Program-made: the position numbers and the translations under genes
Shown here: one piece after another, positions 9,503-18,768 of the stretch
How positions within the stretch are numbered: position 1 is the stretch's first letter
Layout of the letters: each line of letters begins with the position of its first letter
Notes under the pieces: generated by a model
Told to the model about the DNA's origin: nothing
What the model saw: only the letters and a program-made list of their open reading frames with translations
The model's database searches: none
Source of the DNA: Pseudomonas oryzihabitans
Lineage (GTDB): Bacteria > Pseudomonadota > Gammaproteobacteria > Pseudomonadales > Pseudomonadaceae
Length of the DNA: 64,000 bases
Direction: 5' to 3'
Assembly (NCBI RefSeq): GCF_007665395.1
Contig: NZ_VDND01000004.1
Location: forward strand, 171,751-235,750

Positions 9503-11233
9503 ATGACGGATCTGGTACGTCCTGATTCGCCCGCCGCCGAGTTGCATGCCGTGCGCCGGCGGCTCGAGGTCGAGCGCAGTGCGCGGCAGCGCACCGAGCG
9601 TTCGCTGCACCTGATGGCCTCGGCCTTCACCCTCTGCCGCGACGCCATGGCGGTCCTGACCGAAAGCGGCCAGATCATCGAGGCCAACGCGGCCCTGCGG
9701 GCCCTGATGCTGAGTGCCGAGCGCAGTGTCGCCGGCCAGTACCTGTCGCACTACATCAAGTTGCCCGAAGCGGCCATCCGCACCTTCGAGCGTGACGGCT
9801 ATGCGCTGTCCGAAGCCCAGTTCCATGTCTCCGCCAAGCGCGTCACGCCGGTCGAGATCAGCCTGAGTCGCTTCGCCGGCGAGGCGGATCGCGAAGGCTA
9901 CGTCATCGCCAGCCTGAGGGACATCACCGAGCGCAAGCGCACGGAGCAGGCCCTGGAGCGCATGGCGCTGAGCGATGCCCTGACCCAGCTGCCCAACCGG
10001 ACCTCCTTCTACCAGGCCTTCACGGCGCGTCTGCAAGGGTTGGCGGAGGCGAGCAAGCTGGCGGTGCTGTTCATCGATGTCGATGGCTTCAAGGAGGTCA
10101 ACGATTCCCTGGGCCACGCCGCCGGTGATGAGCTGCTCTGCGCCCTGGTCCGGGAGTTGCGCCAGGTGCTGGGCGAAGGCGAGGTGCTGGCGCGCTGGGG
10201 TGGCGACGAATTCGTCGCCCTGCTGGACGTGCAAGACCCCGCCCATGCCCTGCAGGTGGCCGAGCAACTGGTGCAGGCGGTGGGGCGCCAGCAGCGCATC
10301 GGTGGCCATGACATCCGGGTGTCGGCCAGCATCGGCCTGAGCCTGGCGCCTGAGGAGGGGCTGGACGTCGAGACCCTGCTGCGCAACGCCGATGCGGCCA
10401 TGTATGCCGCCAAGGCGGCGGGCAAGAGCCGGGTGCGCTGCTACGATCCGCAACTCACCAGCGCGGCGCGCAGCAAGGTAACCCTGCTGGCCCACCTGCA
10501 CGGTGCCATCGAGGGCGAGCTCATCACCTTCGTCCTGCAGCCCAAGTTCGATGCGCGGCAAGTCATGGTCAGCGCCGAGTTGCTGGCGCGCTGGAACTGC
10601 CCCGGGGTGGGGATGGTACCGCCCAATGTCTTCGTGCCCCTCGCCGAGCAGAACGGCATGGCCTCGGCCCTCGGGCGCCTGGCGATCCGCCGCGCGGCCA
10701 GTCATGCCCGGGCCTTGCAGGACGCCGGGTTGCAGATTCCGGTGGCGGTGAACGTCTCGCCGCTGCAGGTGGCCGACGACGAGCTGGCCGAGGTGCTGGC
10801 GACCGCCTGTACGGATTACGGCATCGCCCCCAGCGCGCTGGAGCTTGAGGTCACCGAATCGGTTTTCCTGCAGAAGGGCGCCCCCGAACGCCGCCTGGCG
10901 GCGCTCCGGGAGCAGGGCTTTCGCGTGGCGATGGACGATTTCGGTACCGGCTATTCCTCGCTGGGCTACCTGCACCGCCTGCCCTTCGACACCATCAAGA
11001 TCGACCGCAGTTTCCTGCTGGCGGTGGACGCCGACGACCGCTCCCGGCAACTGCTGGCCGGTATCGTCAGCCTGTGCCGCGCCTTGAACATGCAGATCGT
11101 CGCCGAAGGGGTGGAAACCCAGGCGCAATTCGAATTGCTCAAGGACCTCGGCGTGGACACCTTCCAGGGCTTTCTGCTCGGTCGCCCGCAGCCCCTGGAA
11201 AGCCTGCTCGACGGCCTGCGCGCCCGCGACTAG
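9503..11233 (+). CDS. PAS-GGDEF-EAL cyclic-di-GMP signalling protein
   Basis: 576 aa, no membrane segment. A coiled region (about 12-35) and a PAS domain (about 35-140) lead into a GGDEF domain with intact GGDEF at 233-237. It lacks the upstream RxxD product-inhibition site (Gly224 and Glu227 instead). The EAL domain (about 325-570) has the first metal-binding Glu359 in the variant context AELLAR rather than EALLR. Otherwise it keeps the usual residues: NVSPLQ, ELEVTES, DDFGTGYSS (Asp478-Asp479), KIDRSF and EGVET. Both halves could therefore be active. The PAS ligand is unknown. The gene is a lone plus-strand unit whose stop lies 2 bp from the convergent DUF3392 gene. Confidence 0.93.
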   Translation: MTDLVRPDSPAAELHAVRRRLEVERSARQRTERSLHLMASAFTLCRDAMAVLTESGQIIEANAALRALMLSAERSVAGQYLSHYIKLPEAAIRTFERDGYALSEAQFHVSAKRVTPVEISLSRFAGEADREGYVIASLRDITERKRTEQALERMALSDALTQLPNRTSFYQAFTARLQGLAEASKLAVLFIDVDGFKEVNDSLGHAAGDELLCALVRELRQVLGEGEVLARWGGDEFVALLDVQDPAHALQVAEQLVQAVGRQQRIGGHDIRVSASIGLSLAPEEGLDVETLLRNADAAMYAAKAAGKSRVRCYDPQLTSAARSKVTLLAHLHGAIEGELITFVLQPKFDARQVMVSAELLARWNCPGVGMVPPNVFVPLAEQNGMASALGRLAIRRAASHARALQDAGLQIPVAVNVSPLQVADDELAEVLATACTDYGIAPSALELEVTESVFLQKGAPERRLAALREQGFRVAMDDFGTGYSSLGYLHRLPFDTIKIDRSFLLAVDADDRSRQLLAGIVSLCRALNMQIVAEGVETQAQFELLKDLGVDTFQGFLLGRPQPLESLLDGLRARD

Positions 11234-11235
11234 CT

Positions 11236-11562
11236 TCAGCCGCGGCGTTCGGCCAGGACACCCAGCAGGCAGACGCCGATCAGCAACACCGGCGCCAGGG
11301 CATAGTTGTTGAACTGCGCCAGGCCCTTCACCACCCAGGGCGTGAGGAAGGTCATGGCGGCGCCGTAGATCGCCAGGCACGCCAAGGCGAAGGCCGGTAC
11401 CCGGACGGCGGTGGGCAGGCTGCCCAGGCGTGCCTGGATGAAGGCATTGACCTGGCTGCCGAACAGCACCAGCAGGGTGGCGGTGACCGCCAGGGCCACT
11501 TCGTCGAGATGGCTGCGGCTCCAGCGGGAGAGGTCGGCGATATGGTTGAGCACGAAGTCCAA
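11236..11562 (-). CDS. DUF3392 family membrane protein
   Basis: 108 aa with three hydrophobic spans (about 20-40, 52-75 and 82-104) and the N-terminal motif FVLNHIADLSRWSR, which matches DUF3392, a small-protein family found mainly in gammaproteobacteria with no known function. It starts 14 bp downstream of hemW on the same strand, so it is probably the last gene of the rdgB-hemW transcript. Confidence 0.78.
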   Translation of the reverse strand: MDFVLNHIADLSRWSRSHLDEVALAVTATLLVLFGSQVNAFIQARLGSLPTAVRVPAFALACLAIYGAAMTFLTPWVVKGLAQFNNYALAPVLLIGVCLLGVLAERRG

Positions 11563-11576
11563 GGCAGAGCTCCTCG

Positions 11577-12728
11577 TCAGTCAGGCAGAAAGGATTGCAA
11601 CAGGTCGTTCAGGAACAGCTGGCCGCGGGCGGTGGGCCGCAGGCGTTCCGGGTCGTCCGCCAGTAGGCCGTCGCGTCGCGCTGCGGCCAGGGCGGGCGCC
11701 AATTCGTCCAGCGATTGACCGGTCCGCTGCGCATACCAGGCGGTCGGTACCCCGTCCACCAGGCGCAGGGCGTTCATCATGAACTCGAAGGGCAGGTCGG
11801 CCGCTTCCAGCCATTTCTCGCCGGCCTGGAAGGCCTTGGCCGGGTCGAGGTAATCCTTGGGCAGGCGGGTCTTCCAGCTGCGCAGCAGGCGGCCGTCCGG
11901 CGCACTGAGCTTGGCGTGGGCGCCGGCGCCGATGCCGAGGAAGTCTCCGAAGCTCCAGTAGTTGAGATTGTGCCGCGCCTGGCGCCCGGGCTGGGCGTAG
12001 GCGGAGGTCTCGTACTGGTGGTAACCGGCGGCGGCCAGGCGGGCCTGGCCGGCTTCCTGGATGTCCCAGAGCACCTCGTCCTCGGGCAGTTCCGGCGGCT
12101 GGCTCCAGAATACCGTGTTGGGCTCCATGGTCAGCTGGTACCAGGACAGGTGCGTGGGCGCCAGGGCGATGGCCTGCTGCAGATCTGCCAGGGCATCGGC
12201 CAGGCTCTGCTCGGGCAGGCCGTGCATGAGGTCCAGGTTGAAGTTGTCGAAGCCGGCGGCGCGCGCCCGGTCGGCGGCGCGGATGGCTTCGTCACGCCCA
12301 TGGATGCGCCCCAGGGCCTTGAGTTTCTCGTCCTGGAAGCTCTGGATGCCGATGGACAGCCGATTGATGCCGAGCCCGCGATAGGCGACGAACTTGGCCT
12401 GCTCGAAGGTGCCCGGATTGGCTTCCAGGGTGATCTCGATGTCGGGCGCGAACTCCAGGCGCCGGGCCACGCCTTCCAGCAGGCGACCCAGGGCCGCGGC
12501 CGAGAACAGGCTGGGGGTGCCGCCACCGAAGAAGATCGAGGTCAGCGGCCGGCCATGGACGTGGACCAGGTCGTTATCGAGGTCGGCCAGCAGGGCGTCG
12601 ACATACTCCACTTCCGGCAGCGTCGGGCCGGCGGCGTGGGAGTTGAAGTCGCAATAGGGGCACTTGCGCACGCACCAGGGGATATGGACGTAGAGCGCCA
12701 GCGGCGGCAGGGCGAAGGCCTCGGTCAC
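11577..12728 (-). CDS. hemW: HemW, radical SAM heme chaperone (HemN-like)
   Basis: 383 aa. Radical-SAM cluster CVRKCPYC, followed by DFNSH where true HemN has a further Cys. That feature separates heme-trafficking HemW from coproporphyrinogen dehydrogenase. [10 protein letters not shown] (SAM-binding GGGTPS) and the C-terminal HemN domain are present. The start is taken as GTG (complement of 12726-12728), giving VTEAFALPP. It overlaps the rdgB stop by 3 bases, indicating translational coupling; the open frame further upstream only shadows rdgB. Confidence 0.93.
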   Translation of the reverse strand: MTEAFALPPLALYVHIPWCVRKCPYCDFNSHAAGPTLPEVEYVDALLADLDNDLVHVHGRPLTSIFFGGGTPSLFSAAALGRLLEGVARRLEFAPDIEITLEANPGTFEQAKFVAYRGLGINRLSIGIQSFQDEKLKALGRIHGRDEAIRAADRARAAGFDNFNLDLMHGLPEQSLADALADLQQAIALAPTHLSWYQLTMEPNTVFWSQPPELPEDEVLWDIQEAGQARLAAAGYHQYETSAYAQPGRQARHNLNYWSFGDFLGIGAGAHAKLSAPDGRLLRSWKTRLPKDYLDPAKAFQAGEKWLEAADLPFEFMMNALRLVDGVPTAWYAQRTGQSLDELAPALAAARRDGLLADDPERLRPTARGQLFLNDLLQSFLPD

Positions 12729-13318
12729 AGGCCGAGCCGTTGCTTGAGCAGGACCATGGCGCGGGCGCGATGGCTGCGCTGGTTCTTTTCCGCCGGGACC
12801 AGTTCGGCCGCGGAGACCGCCTCGCCATCGGGCTGGAACAGCGGATCGTAGCCGAAGCCATGTTCGCCCTGGGCGGCCTGCAGGATGCGTCCCGGCCAGA
12901 GGCCTTCGCAGATGATAGGCAGCGGATCGTCGGCGTGGCGTACCAGCGCCAGCACGCAGACGAACTGGGCGGTGCGCTCGGCGTCGGGGACATCGCGCAG
13001 GGCGTCGAGCAGCTTGGCGTTGTTGGCCGCATCGCCCTGGCCGTCGGCGTAGCGGGCGGAATAGATGCCGGGGGCGCCGCCGAGGGCGTCCACCGCCAGG
13101 CCGGAGTCGTCGGCCAGCGCCGGCAGGCCGGACAGCCGCGCCGCGTTGCGCGCCTTGAGGATGGCATTCTCGACGAAGGACAGGCCGGTTTCCTCGGGTT
13201 CCACCTGGCTGAACTCGCCTACCGAGCGTACCCGCACCTGGCCGCCGAGCATGGCCTGGAGTTCCTTGAGCTTGCCGGCGTTGTGGCTGGCGAGGACCAG
13301 TTCGGTAAGGTCGGACAT
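12725..13318 (-). CDS. rdgB: XTP/dITP diphosphatase (RdgB/HAM1)
   Basis: 197-aa house-cleaning pyrophosphatase that removes dITP, XTP and related purine nucleotides before they enter DNA. The substrate-binding start [14 protein letters not shown], catalytic Glu/Asp in [32 protein letters not shown] and the SHRARA ending are all canonical. Sits between metW and hemW, in the metX-metW-rdgB-hemW order usual in pseudomonads. Confidence 0.97.
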   Translation of the reverse strand: MSDLTELVLASHNAGKLKELQAMLGGQVRVRSVGEFSQVEPEETGLSFVENAILKARNAARLSGLPALADDSGLAVDALGGAPGIYSARYADGQGDAANNAKLLDALRDVPDAERTAQFVCVLALVRHADDPLPIICEGLWPGRILQAAQGEHGFGYDPLFQPDGEAVSAAELVPAEKNQRSHRARAMVLLKQRLGL

Positions 13319-13399
13319 GAGGACACCGCGTCTCGTTGGGATGGCGGCGTATTGTACGCGAAGCCGGGGCCGGGCTGGCCGCGCCGCCCATGCCTTACG

Positions 13400-14020
13400 T
13401 CATATCGCGACGCGATGCTCCTGCAGGCGCGGCGCGCTGACCCGGTAGATGCCGATCTCGCCGAGCAGGTTGGGCCACAGCTTGCTGGCCCAGCCGTGGC
13501 GGTGCAGCCGGTCCACGGCGAGGCGATCCAGCACCTGGGCACGCTGCTCGCGGCAGAGGCGCTCGAAGTCCTCGAAGGTGCAGAAGTGGATGTTCGGCGT
13601 GTTGTACCAGGTGTAGGGCAGGAAGTCCGAGACCGGCATCCGTCCCTTGCCACCCAGGTAAAGCCGGCAGCGCCAGTGACCGAAGTTGGGAAAGGTGATG
13701 ATGCACTGGCGCCCGACCCTGAGCATCTCCTGGAGGATGCGATCGGGATACTGCAGGGCCTGCAGCGATTGGGTCATGACCACCACGTCGAAGCTGTCGC
13801 TGGCGAAGTTGGCCAGGCCGCCATCGAGGTCCTGCTCGATGACGTTGACGTCCTTGAGCAGGCATTCGGCGATCTTGTCCGGATCGATCTCCAGGCCGTA
13901 GCCGGTGACCTGCTTGTGGTCGCGCAGCCAGGCGAGCAACTCGCCGGTGCCGCAACCGAGGTCGAGCACCCGGCTGCCCGCGGGGATCCATTCCTGAATG
14001 ATGTCCAGATCGGCGCGCAC
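13400..14020 (-). CDS. metW: Methionine biosynthesis protein MetW
   Basis: 206-aa SAM-methyltransferase-fold protein that accompanies MetX in many proteobacteria. SAM motif VLDLGCGTGELL and LEIDPDK are clear; FPNFGHWRCRL and PYTWYNTPN are MetW hallmarks. The start is a GTG (complement of 14018-14020), giving VRADLDIIQEWIPAG, five bases after the metX stop; longer frames run through metX and are not real. Its exact role is unresolved, but MetW is proposed to be needed for MetX activity. Confidence 0.92.
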   Translation of the reverse strand: MRADLDIIQEWIPAGSRVLDLGCGTGELLAWLRDHKQVTGYGLEIDPDKIAECLLKDVNVIEQDLDGGLANFASDSFDVVVMTQSLQALQYPDRILQEMLRVGRQCIITFPNFGHWRCRLYLGGKGRMPVSDFLPYTWYNTPNIHFCTFEDFERLCREQRAQVLDRLAVDRLHRHGWASKLWPNLLGEIGIYRVSAPRLQEHRVAI

Positions 14021-14025
14021 GGCAG

Positions 14026-15165
14026 CTATACCTCGATACGGGTCATGTAGTGGGAGAAGGCCTGCAGATAGCGCGGGATGGGGATGAGGAAGGCGTCGTG
14101 GCCCTGGGGCGCGTCGACCTCCAGGTAGCTGACGTCCTTGCGTGCGGCCATCAGGGCGTTGACGATCTCCTTGGAGCGCGCCGGCGAGAAGCGCCAGTCG
14201 GTGGTGAAGGAGACGATCAGGAAGCGCGCCTGCACCCCGGCCAGGGTCTTGGCCAGGTCGCCGCCATGGGCGTGGGCCGGATCGAAGTAGTCCAGCGCCT
14301 TGGTCATCAGCAGGTAGGTGTTGGCGTCGAAGCGGCCGGAGAACTCCTCGCCCTGGTAGCGCAGGTAGCTCTCCACCTGGAATTCGACGCTGTGGAAGTC
14401 GTAGTTGAGCTGGTCGGTCTTCAGCTCGCGGCCGAATTTCTCGCCCATGGCCTCGTCGGAAAGGTAGGTGATGTGGCCGACCATGCGTGCCAGCATCAGG
14501 CCACGCTTGGGGATCACCCCCTTTTCCTGGAAGTGGCCGGCGTGGAAGTCCGGATCCGAGAGGATGGCCTGGCGCGCCACCTCGTTGAAGGCGATGTTTT
14601 CCGCCGACAGCTTGGGCGCCGAGGCGATGGCCAGGCAGTGGCGGATGCGCTCGGGATAGCTGATGGTCCACTGCAGCGCCTGCATGCCGCCCAGGCTGCC
14701 GCCGATCACCGCCGCCCATTGGGCGATGCCGAGGCGATCGGCCAGCCGGGCCTGGCTGTGCACCCAGTCTTCCACGGTCAGCACCGGGAAATCCGCGCCA
14801 TAGGGGCGGCCGGTCGTGGGATTGGCACTGCTGGGGCCGGTGGAACCGTTGCAGCCGCCCAGGTTGTTGAGGGCGACGACGAAGAACTTGCTGGTATCTA
14901 TCGGCTTGCCGGGGCCGATGCAGCTGTCCCACCAGCCGGGCTTGCGGTCGTCCAGGCTATGGTAGCCGGCCGCGTGGTGGTGACCGGAGAGCGCGTGGCA
15001 GATCAGCACGGCGTTGCTGCGACTGGCGTTGAGTTCGCCATAGGTCTCGACCATGAGGTCGTAGGCCGGCAGGGTGCGGCCACAGGCCAGGGCCAGGGGC
15101 TCGCTGAAATGCAGCAGCTCGGGGGTGACCAGGCCGACGGAATCTTCGGGAATGACGCTGGGCAT
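14026..15165 (-). CDS. metX: Homoserine O-acyltransferase MetX
   Basis: 379-aa alpha/beta-hydrolase-fold enzyme activating homoserine for methionine synthesis. Nucleophile Ser lies in [10 protein letters not shown]; the catalytic Asp and His are in the C-terminal DxF/GHDAF region (PQGHDAFLI). ATG at 15165 gives MPSVIPEDS, aligning with the P. aeruginosa start; upstream residues in frame are not conserved. MetX-family proteins may use acetyl- or succinyl-CoA, and Pseudomonas enzymes are reported to use succinyl-CoA; the sequence alone was not used to decide. Confidence 0.94.
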   Translation of the reverse strand: MPSVIPEDSVGLVTPELLHFSEPLALACGRTLPAYDLMVETYGELNASRSNAVLICHALSGHHHAAGYHSLDDRKPGWWDSCIGPGKPIDTSKFFVVALNNLGGCNGSTGPSSANPTTGRPYGADFPVLTVEDWVHSQARLADRLGIAQWAAVIGGSLGGMQALQWTISYPERIRHCLAIASAPKLSAENIAFNEVARQAILSDPDFHAGHFQEKGVIPKRGLMLARMVGHITYLSDEAMGEKFGRELKTDQLNYDFHSVEFQVESYLRYQGEEFSGRFDANTYLLMTKALDYFDPAHAHGGDLAKTLAGVQARFLIVSFTTDWRFSPARSKEIVNALMAARKDVSYLEVDAPQGHDAFLIPIPRYLQAFSHYMTRIEV

Positions 15166-15261
15166 TGACGGCTCGTCCGGGGCGGGGCTCGCCAGTCTAA
15201 AGAGCACCGCCGGGAGCGGCAAGGGCAGTCGCGGCGCGGCGGCCCCGGGGTGGCGGGTGGC

Positions 15262-17220
15262 TCAGCCGACCCGCGCCAAGGGCAGGGACACGACGTTGTC
15301 GTGGCGCTGCGAGGGGGCCGGGCGACTGATCTGCTTGAGCATGTCGCTGACCTCGGTGAGTTGCCGATGCAGGACGTCCTCGTGCACCTGCAGCCGCCGC
15401 ACCTGCTCCTGGCTATTGAGGTTCTGCTGGGTGAGTTGCTTGAGGGCCAGCATGCTGGTTTCCAGCAGCTGCTTCTGCTCGCGGGTGTGCTGGACCAGCG
15501 GCGTCAGGGCACCATCGTTCCAGCGCAGTACCTGGGCATGGGCACCTTCCTGCAGCGCCTGGACCTCCTGGGCCACGGTGGCGAAGAAACGCCGGGCCAG
15601 GGCGCTCTGCTCGGTGAGCAGGGTCTTGACCTGGCGCTGCACCTCTTCGGTCTTGAGTTGCAGCTGGCGCAACTCGCGCACATAGGGGCGGATGCGCAGC
15701 CGCGGTGCTTCCAGCGGGTGCAGGGGATTCTCGGCATTGTGCCGCTGGTAGACCGCCCCGAGCACCTTGTTGGCCCGGTCGGCCTCGTTGTCCAGGGCCA
15801 GCAGGTCGTGCTCGACCATGCGGAAGAAGCGGGCGATGGACTGGTTGATGCCGACCGTGGTCAGGCTGGTGCGGAATTCGCGGCGGGCCGTTTCCAGGTG
15901 GGCGTCCAGGCGCTCCGGGGCGACCAGGTCGGTCAGCAGCTTGCGCTGCCCGGCCAGCATGTTCTGGGTGGTGCGCAGGTCCAGCAGGCGGCGGTGATAG
16001 AGGTCGTACTCCTGGCGGGTGCGCGCGGTCTGCAATTCGAGGCCGGCACCGGGCAATTCCTCGTCGGCCAGCTGCGCGTACTGGGCGCGAATGGCCTCCA
16101 GGCGCTGCTCGATGAGGGTGCGGCTGGCACCCAGCAAGCCACTGGCCTGCTGCACGATGCGTTGCTGCAGCAGGCGCTCGCGGGCACCGACGATGCGTTC
16201 GGCGAGCAGCTGTTCGAGGCTGTCGAGCTGGCTGCGCGCGAGCAGTTCCAGGTCGCCGCGCACCTTGCCCAGCAGTGCCTGCTTGGCCGACAGCGGCAGG
16301 ATGTGCTCGGCCGGTAGCGCCAGTTGGCGGGCGCTGGCCTGGCGGACGTTTTCCAGCGACTGGGCGACATGGGCGACGCCGCCGAGGTCGTCCCAGAGGC
16401 TGTCGATCTTGTTCATCACCGCGAACAGCCGCTCCGGGGCATCGCCCAGGGACGGCTTGACGCACTGCTCCCAGAGCGCGAGGTCCGAGGCGGTCACGCC
16501 GGTGTCGGCGCCGATGAGAAAGAGCACGGCCTGGGCGTGGGGCAACAGCGACAGGGTCAGTTCGGGCTCGGCGCCGAGGGCGTTGAGACCGGGGGTGTCG
16601 AGGATGCGCAGGCCCTGGCGCAGCAGCGGATGATCGATGCTGATCAGCGCATGGCGCCAGGCCGGGATGCTGACCAGGCCGGCGCTGTCGAGCTGTTCCA
16701 GCTGCTCGGGGTCGAAGCCCAGCTGCACGGCGAGGGCGGTTTCCACCTCGCGCGTCTCGGTGACCTTTGCCAGCAGGGCGGCCATGGCGTCCGGGTGGCT
16801 ATCGTCCAGGGCGAAGCGCTGCCAGGCGTCGGGGGTCTTGCGCCAGGCGCCCAGGCTGCGTTCGTCCAGGCGGCTGTCGATGGGCAGCAGCTGCAGATAG
16901 GGACCGTCGGCCGCGGCGTCGAAGAAGATCTCGGTGGGGCACATGGTGGTGCGCCCGGCCTGGGACGGCAGCATGCGCTGGCCGTAGTCGGCGAAGAAGA
17001 GGGCGTTGATCAGCTCGGTCTTGCCGCGGGAGAACTCGCCGGCGAAGGCCAGGGTGATGCCGTCGGCCTGCAATTCGCTCTGGCAGCTGGCCAGGGCGGC
17101 GTCCAGGGCCGGGGAGGCGAGACGATTACGCTGCAACCAGTCACGGTAGCGGCCCAGTTGGGTATCGAGTTCGGCTTTCCACGCGGCATAGGCATCGACG
17201 TGGCGGAACAGGCGTTCCAT
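15262..17220 (-). CDS. Dynamin-like GTPase
   Basis: 652 aa. Complete GTPase motifs: P-loop GEFSRGKT at 61-68, switch-1 Thr in GRTTMCPTE (about 89-97), G3 DTPGLN, and G4 NKID in MNKIDSLWDD. The large remainder is helical with long coiled-coil stretches (about 380-650), the layout of a bacterial dynamin-like protein or dynamin-family GTPase. No transmembrane span is obvious. Eukaryotic and cyanobacterial relatives remodel membranes, but that role is inferred here only from family. ATG at 17220 (MERLFRHVDAY) is the likely start. It sits between metX and yggT on the same strand, with about 100-bp gaps on either side. Confidence 0.85.
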   Translation of the reverse strand: MERLFRHVDAYAAWKAELDTQLGRYRDWLQRNRLASPALDAALASCQSELQADGITLAFAGEFSRGKTELINALFFADYGQRMLPSQAGRTTMCPTEIFFDAAADGPYLQLLPIDSRLDERSLGAWRKTPDAWQRFALDDSHPDAMAALLAKVTETREVETALAVQLGFDPEQLEQLDSAGLVSIPAWRHALISIDHPLLRQGLRILDTPGLNALGAEPELTLSLLPHAQAVLFLIGADTGVTASDLALWEQCVKPSLGDAPERLFAVMNKIDSLWDDLGGVAHVAQSLENVRQASARQLALPAEHILPLSAKQALLGKVRGDLELLARSQLDSLEQLLAERIVGARERLLQQRIVQQASGLLGASRTLIEQRLEAIRAQYAQLADEELPGAGLELQTARTRQEYDLYHRRLLDLRTTQNMLAGQRKLLTDLVAPERLDAHLETARREFRTSLTTVGINQSIARFFRMVEHDLLALDNEADRANKVLGAVYQRHNAENPLHPLEAPRLRIRPYVRELRQLQLKTEEVQRQVKTLLTEQSALARRFFATVAQEVQALQEGAHAQVLRWNDGALTPLVQHTREQKQLLETSMLALKQLTQQNLNSQEQVRRLQVHEDVLHRQLTEVSDMLKQISRPAPSQRHDNVVSLPLARVG

Positions 17221-17337
17221 AGGGGACTTCCTTGACCTGGACAGCAAAGGCAGGACGGTGCCCCAGCGTCCGGAGGACGTCAATGCCGCCTCCGCCACGA
17301 CGCGGCGGGCGGTCGTGGCGGGTGCGCGAGTGGTGCG

Positions 17338-17931
17338 TCAGAGGAAGGGCGCGAGGATCTGCGGCATGCCGGTGGCGGCGGCCAGCTGGCCGATGACGAA
17401 GCGATCCAGCAGATTGATCACGATGAAGGCGAAGATCGGCGACAGGTCCAGGCCACCCAGGCTCGGCAGGATGCGGCGGAAGGGCGCCAGCAGCGGCTCG
17501 CAGATCTGGTTGACCAGTTCGGCGGCGGGGTTGTGGGTCTGGGGCGCGACCCAGGAGAGGATGACGCTGACGATCAGGGCGAAGAAGAACACCTTGAGGA
17601 ACAGCGAGGCCACGCCCAGCAGGGCCCAGATCAGCAGGGCCGGGAACAGGCCGGCGATGCTGGCGCCGAGCAGGACCACCACCACCATCATCAGTGCCAG
17701 CTGGACCAGCACGGCCAGCACCAGCGCCGCCAGATCGACGCCACCGAAGCCGGGAATGATGCGCCGTACCGGCTTGAGCAGCGGCTGGGTGGCACGCACG
17801 GTGAATTGCGACAGCGGATTGTAGAAGTCGGCGCGGACCAGCTGCAGGATGAAGCGCAGCAGGATGATCAGCAGATAGAGGCTGCCGAGGGTCTGGATGA
17901 CGTAGACGAGAGCTTGCGCGAGAGCGGACAT
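17338..17931 (-). CDS. yggT: YggT family membrane protein
   Basis: 197 aa with two tandem YggT repeats, each with paired membrane spans (about 5-25 and 65-90; 95-125 and 160-185) and the repeated motif ending in P(L/F)R(R)I(I/L)P (VRRIIPGFGG and FRRILPSLGG). The function is not settled; the family is linked to membrane homeostasis and osmotic stress. It lies 9 bp after proC on the same strand, in the conserved yggS-proC-yggT arrangement. Confidence 0.93.
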   Translation of the reverse strand: MSALAQALVYVIQTLGSLYLLIILLRFILQLVRADFYNPLSQFTVRATQPLLKPVRRIIPGFGGVDLAALVLAVLVQLALMMVVVVLLGASIAGLFPALLIWALLGVASLFLKVFFFALIVSVILSWVAPQTHNPAAELVNQICEPLLAPFRRILPSLGGLDLSPIFAFIVINLLDRFVIGQLAAATGMPQILAPFL

Positions 17932-17940
17932 GGATACTCC

Positions 17941-18759
17941 TTATCGATCCGGCAACTGGGCCAGTTCCGCAGCCCGGTCGGCCGCGGCGGTGAGGGCTTC
18001 TTCCACCAGGTCCGCGAAGGCCCCGGCTTGGAAGGTTTCGATGGCGCGCTCGGTGGTGCCCTTGGGGGACATCACCGAACGACGCAATTGTTCGGGACTG
18101 CGGTCGCCCTGGCAGGCCATGGCGGCGGCGCCGCGGGCGGTGTGCAGGGTCAGCTGCTGGGCGACCTCGGCCGGCAGGCCGAGCTTGGTGCCGGCCTCGG
18201 TCATGGCTTCCATCAGCAGGAAGAAATAGGCCGGGCCGCTGCCGGAGACGGCGGTGACCGCGTCCAGCTGCTGCTCTTCCTCGACCCACAGGGCCAGGCC
18301 GACCGCGGCGAGGATTTCCTGGGCGCGGGCGCGCTGCTCGGCGCTGACCTGGTCGTTGGCGAACAGGCCGCAGGCGCCGAGGCGCAGCTGCGAGGGCACG
18401 TTGGGCATGCAGCGCACCAGCGGCCGCGCGCCCAGCCAGCGTGTCAGGCTGGCGCAGGTGATGCCGGCGGCCACCGAGACGATCAGTTGCTCCGGGCGCA
18501 GATGGGGTGCCAGCTCCTGGCAGACCTCGCCCATCACCTGGGGCTTCACGCCCAGCACCACCACGTCGGCGTCGGCGAGGACGGCGGCGTTGCTGGCCTC
18601 GACGCGGATGCCGAGGTCCCGGGCCAGCGCCTCGCGCTTGGCCGGATTGCGATTGCTGGCGCTGAGGCGGTGGGCCGGCACGCCCTGGGCGAGCAGCCCG
18701 CCGATGATGGCGCCGGCCATGTTGCCGGCGCCGATGAAGGCGATGCGGGTGTCGTTCAT
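17941..18759 (-). CDS. proC: Pyrroline-5-carboxylate reductase
   Basis: 272-aa NADPH-dependent enzyme for the last step of proline synthesis. The Rossmann motif FIGAGNMAGAI begins at residue 9. VSVAAGITCASL, AVSGSGPAYFF (substrate binding) and the family C-terminal LMSPKGTTERAI-like stretch (VMSPKGTTERA) are present. Expected length. Nine bases separate it from the yggS stop upstream and from the yggT start downstream. Confidence 0.97.
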   Translation of the reverse strand: MNDTRIAFIGAGNMAGAIIGGLLAQGVPAHRLSASNRNPAKREALARDLGIRVEASNAAVLADADVVVLGVKPQVMGEVCQELAPHLRPEQLIVSVAAGITCASLTRWLGARPLVRCMPNVPSQLRLGACGLFANDQVSAEQRARAQEILAAVGLALWVEEEQQLDAVTAVSGSGPAYFFLLMEAMTEAGTKLGLPAEVAQQLTLHTARGAAAMACQGDRSPEQLRRSVMSPKGTTERAIETFQAGAFADLVEEALTAAADRAAELAQLPDR

Positions 18760-18768
18760 CGAGACTTC

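Noticed and set aside
12729..13391. Extended N terminus of hemW through rdgB
   Set aside because: rdgB occupies this stretch in another frame with complete motifs; HemW homology begins at the GTG at 12728.
14021..14932. Long minus-strand frame joining metW to upstream sequence
   Set aside because: It runs through metX in the wrong frame; MetW similarity begins only at the GTG at 14020.
17303..17345. GTCGTGGCGGG-type stretch similar to one near 31888 and another near 48038
   Set aside because: The similarity is about 30 bp, imperfect and GC-rich, with no inverted arms; it is as likely to be compositional chance as a repeat family.
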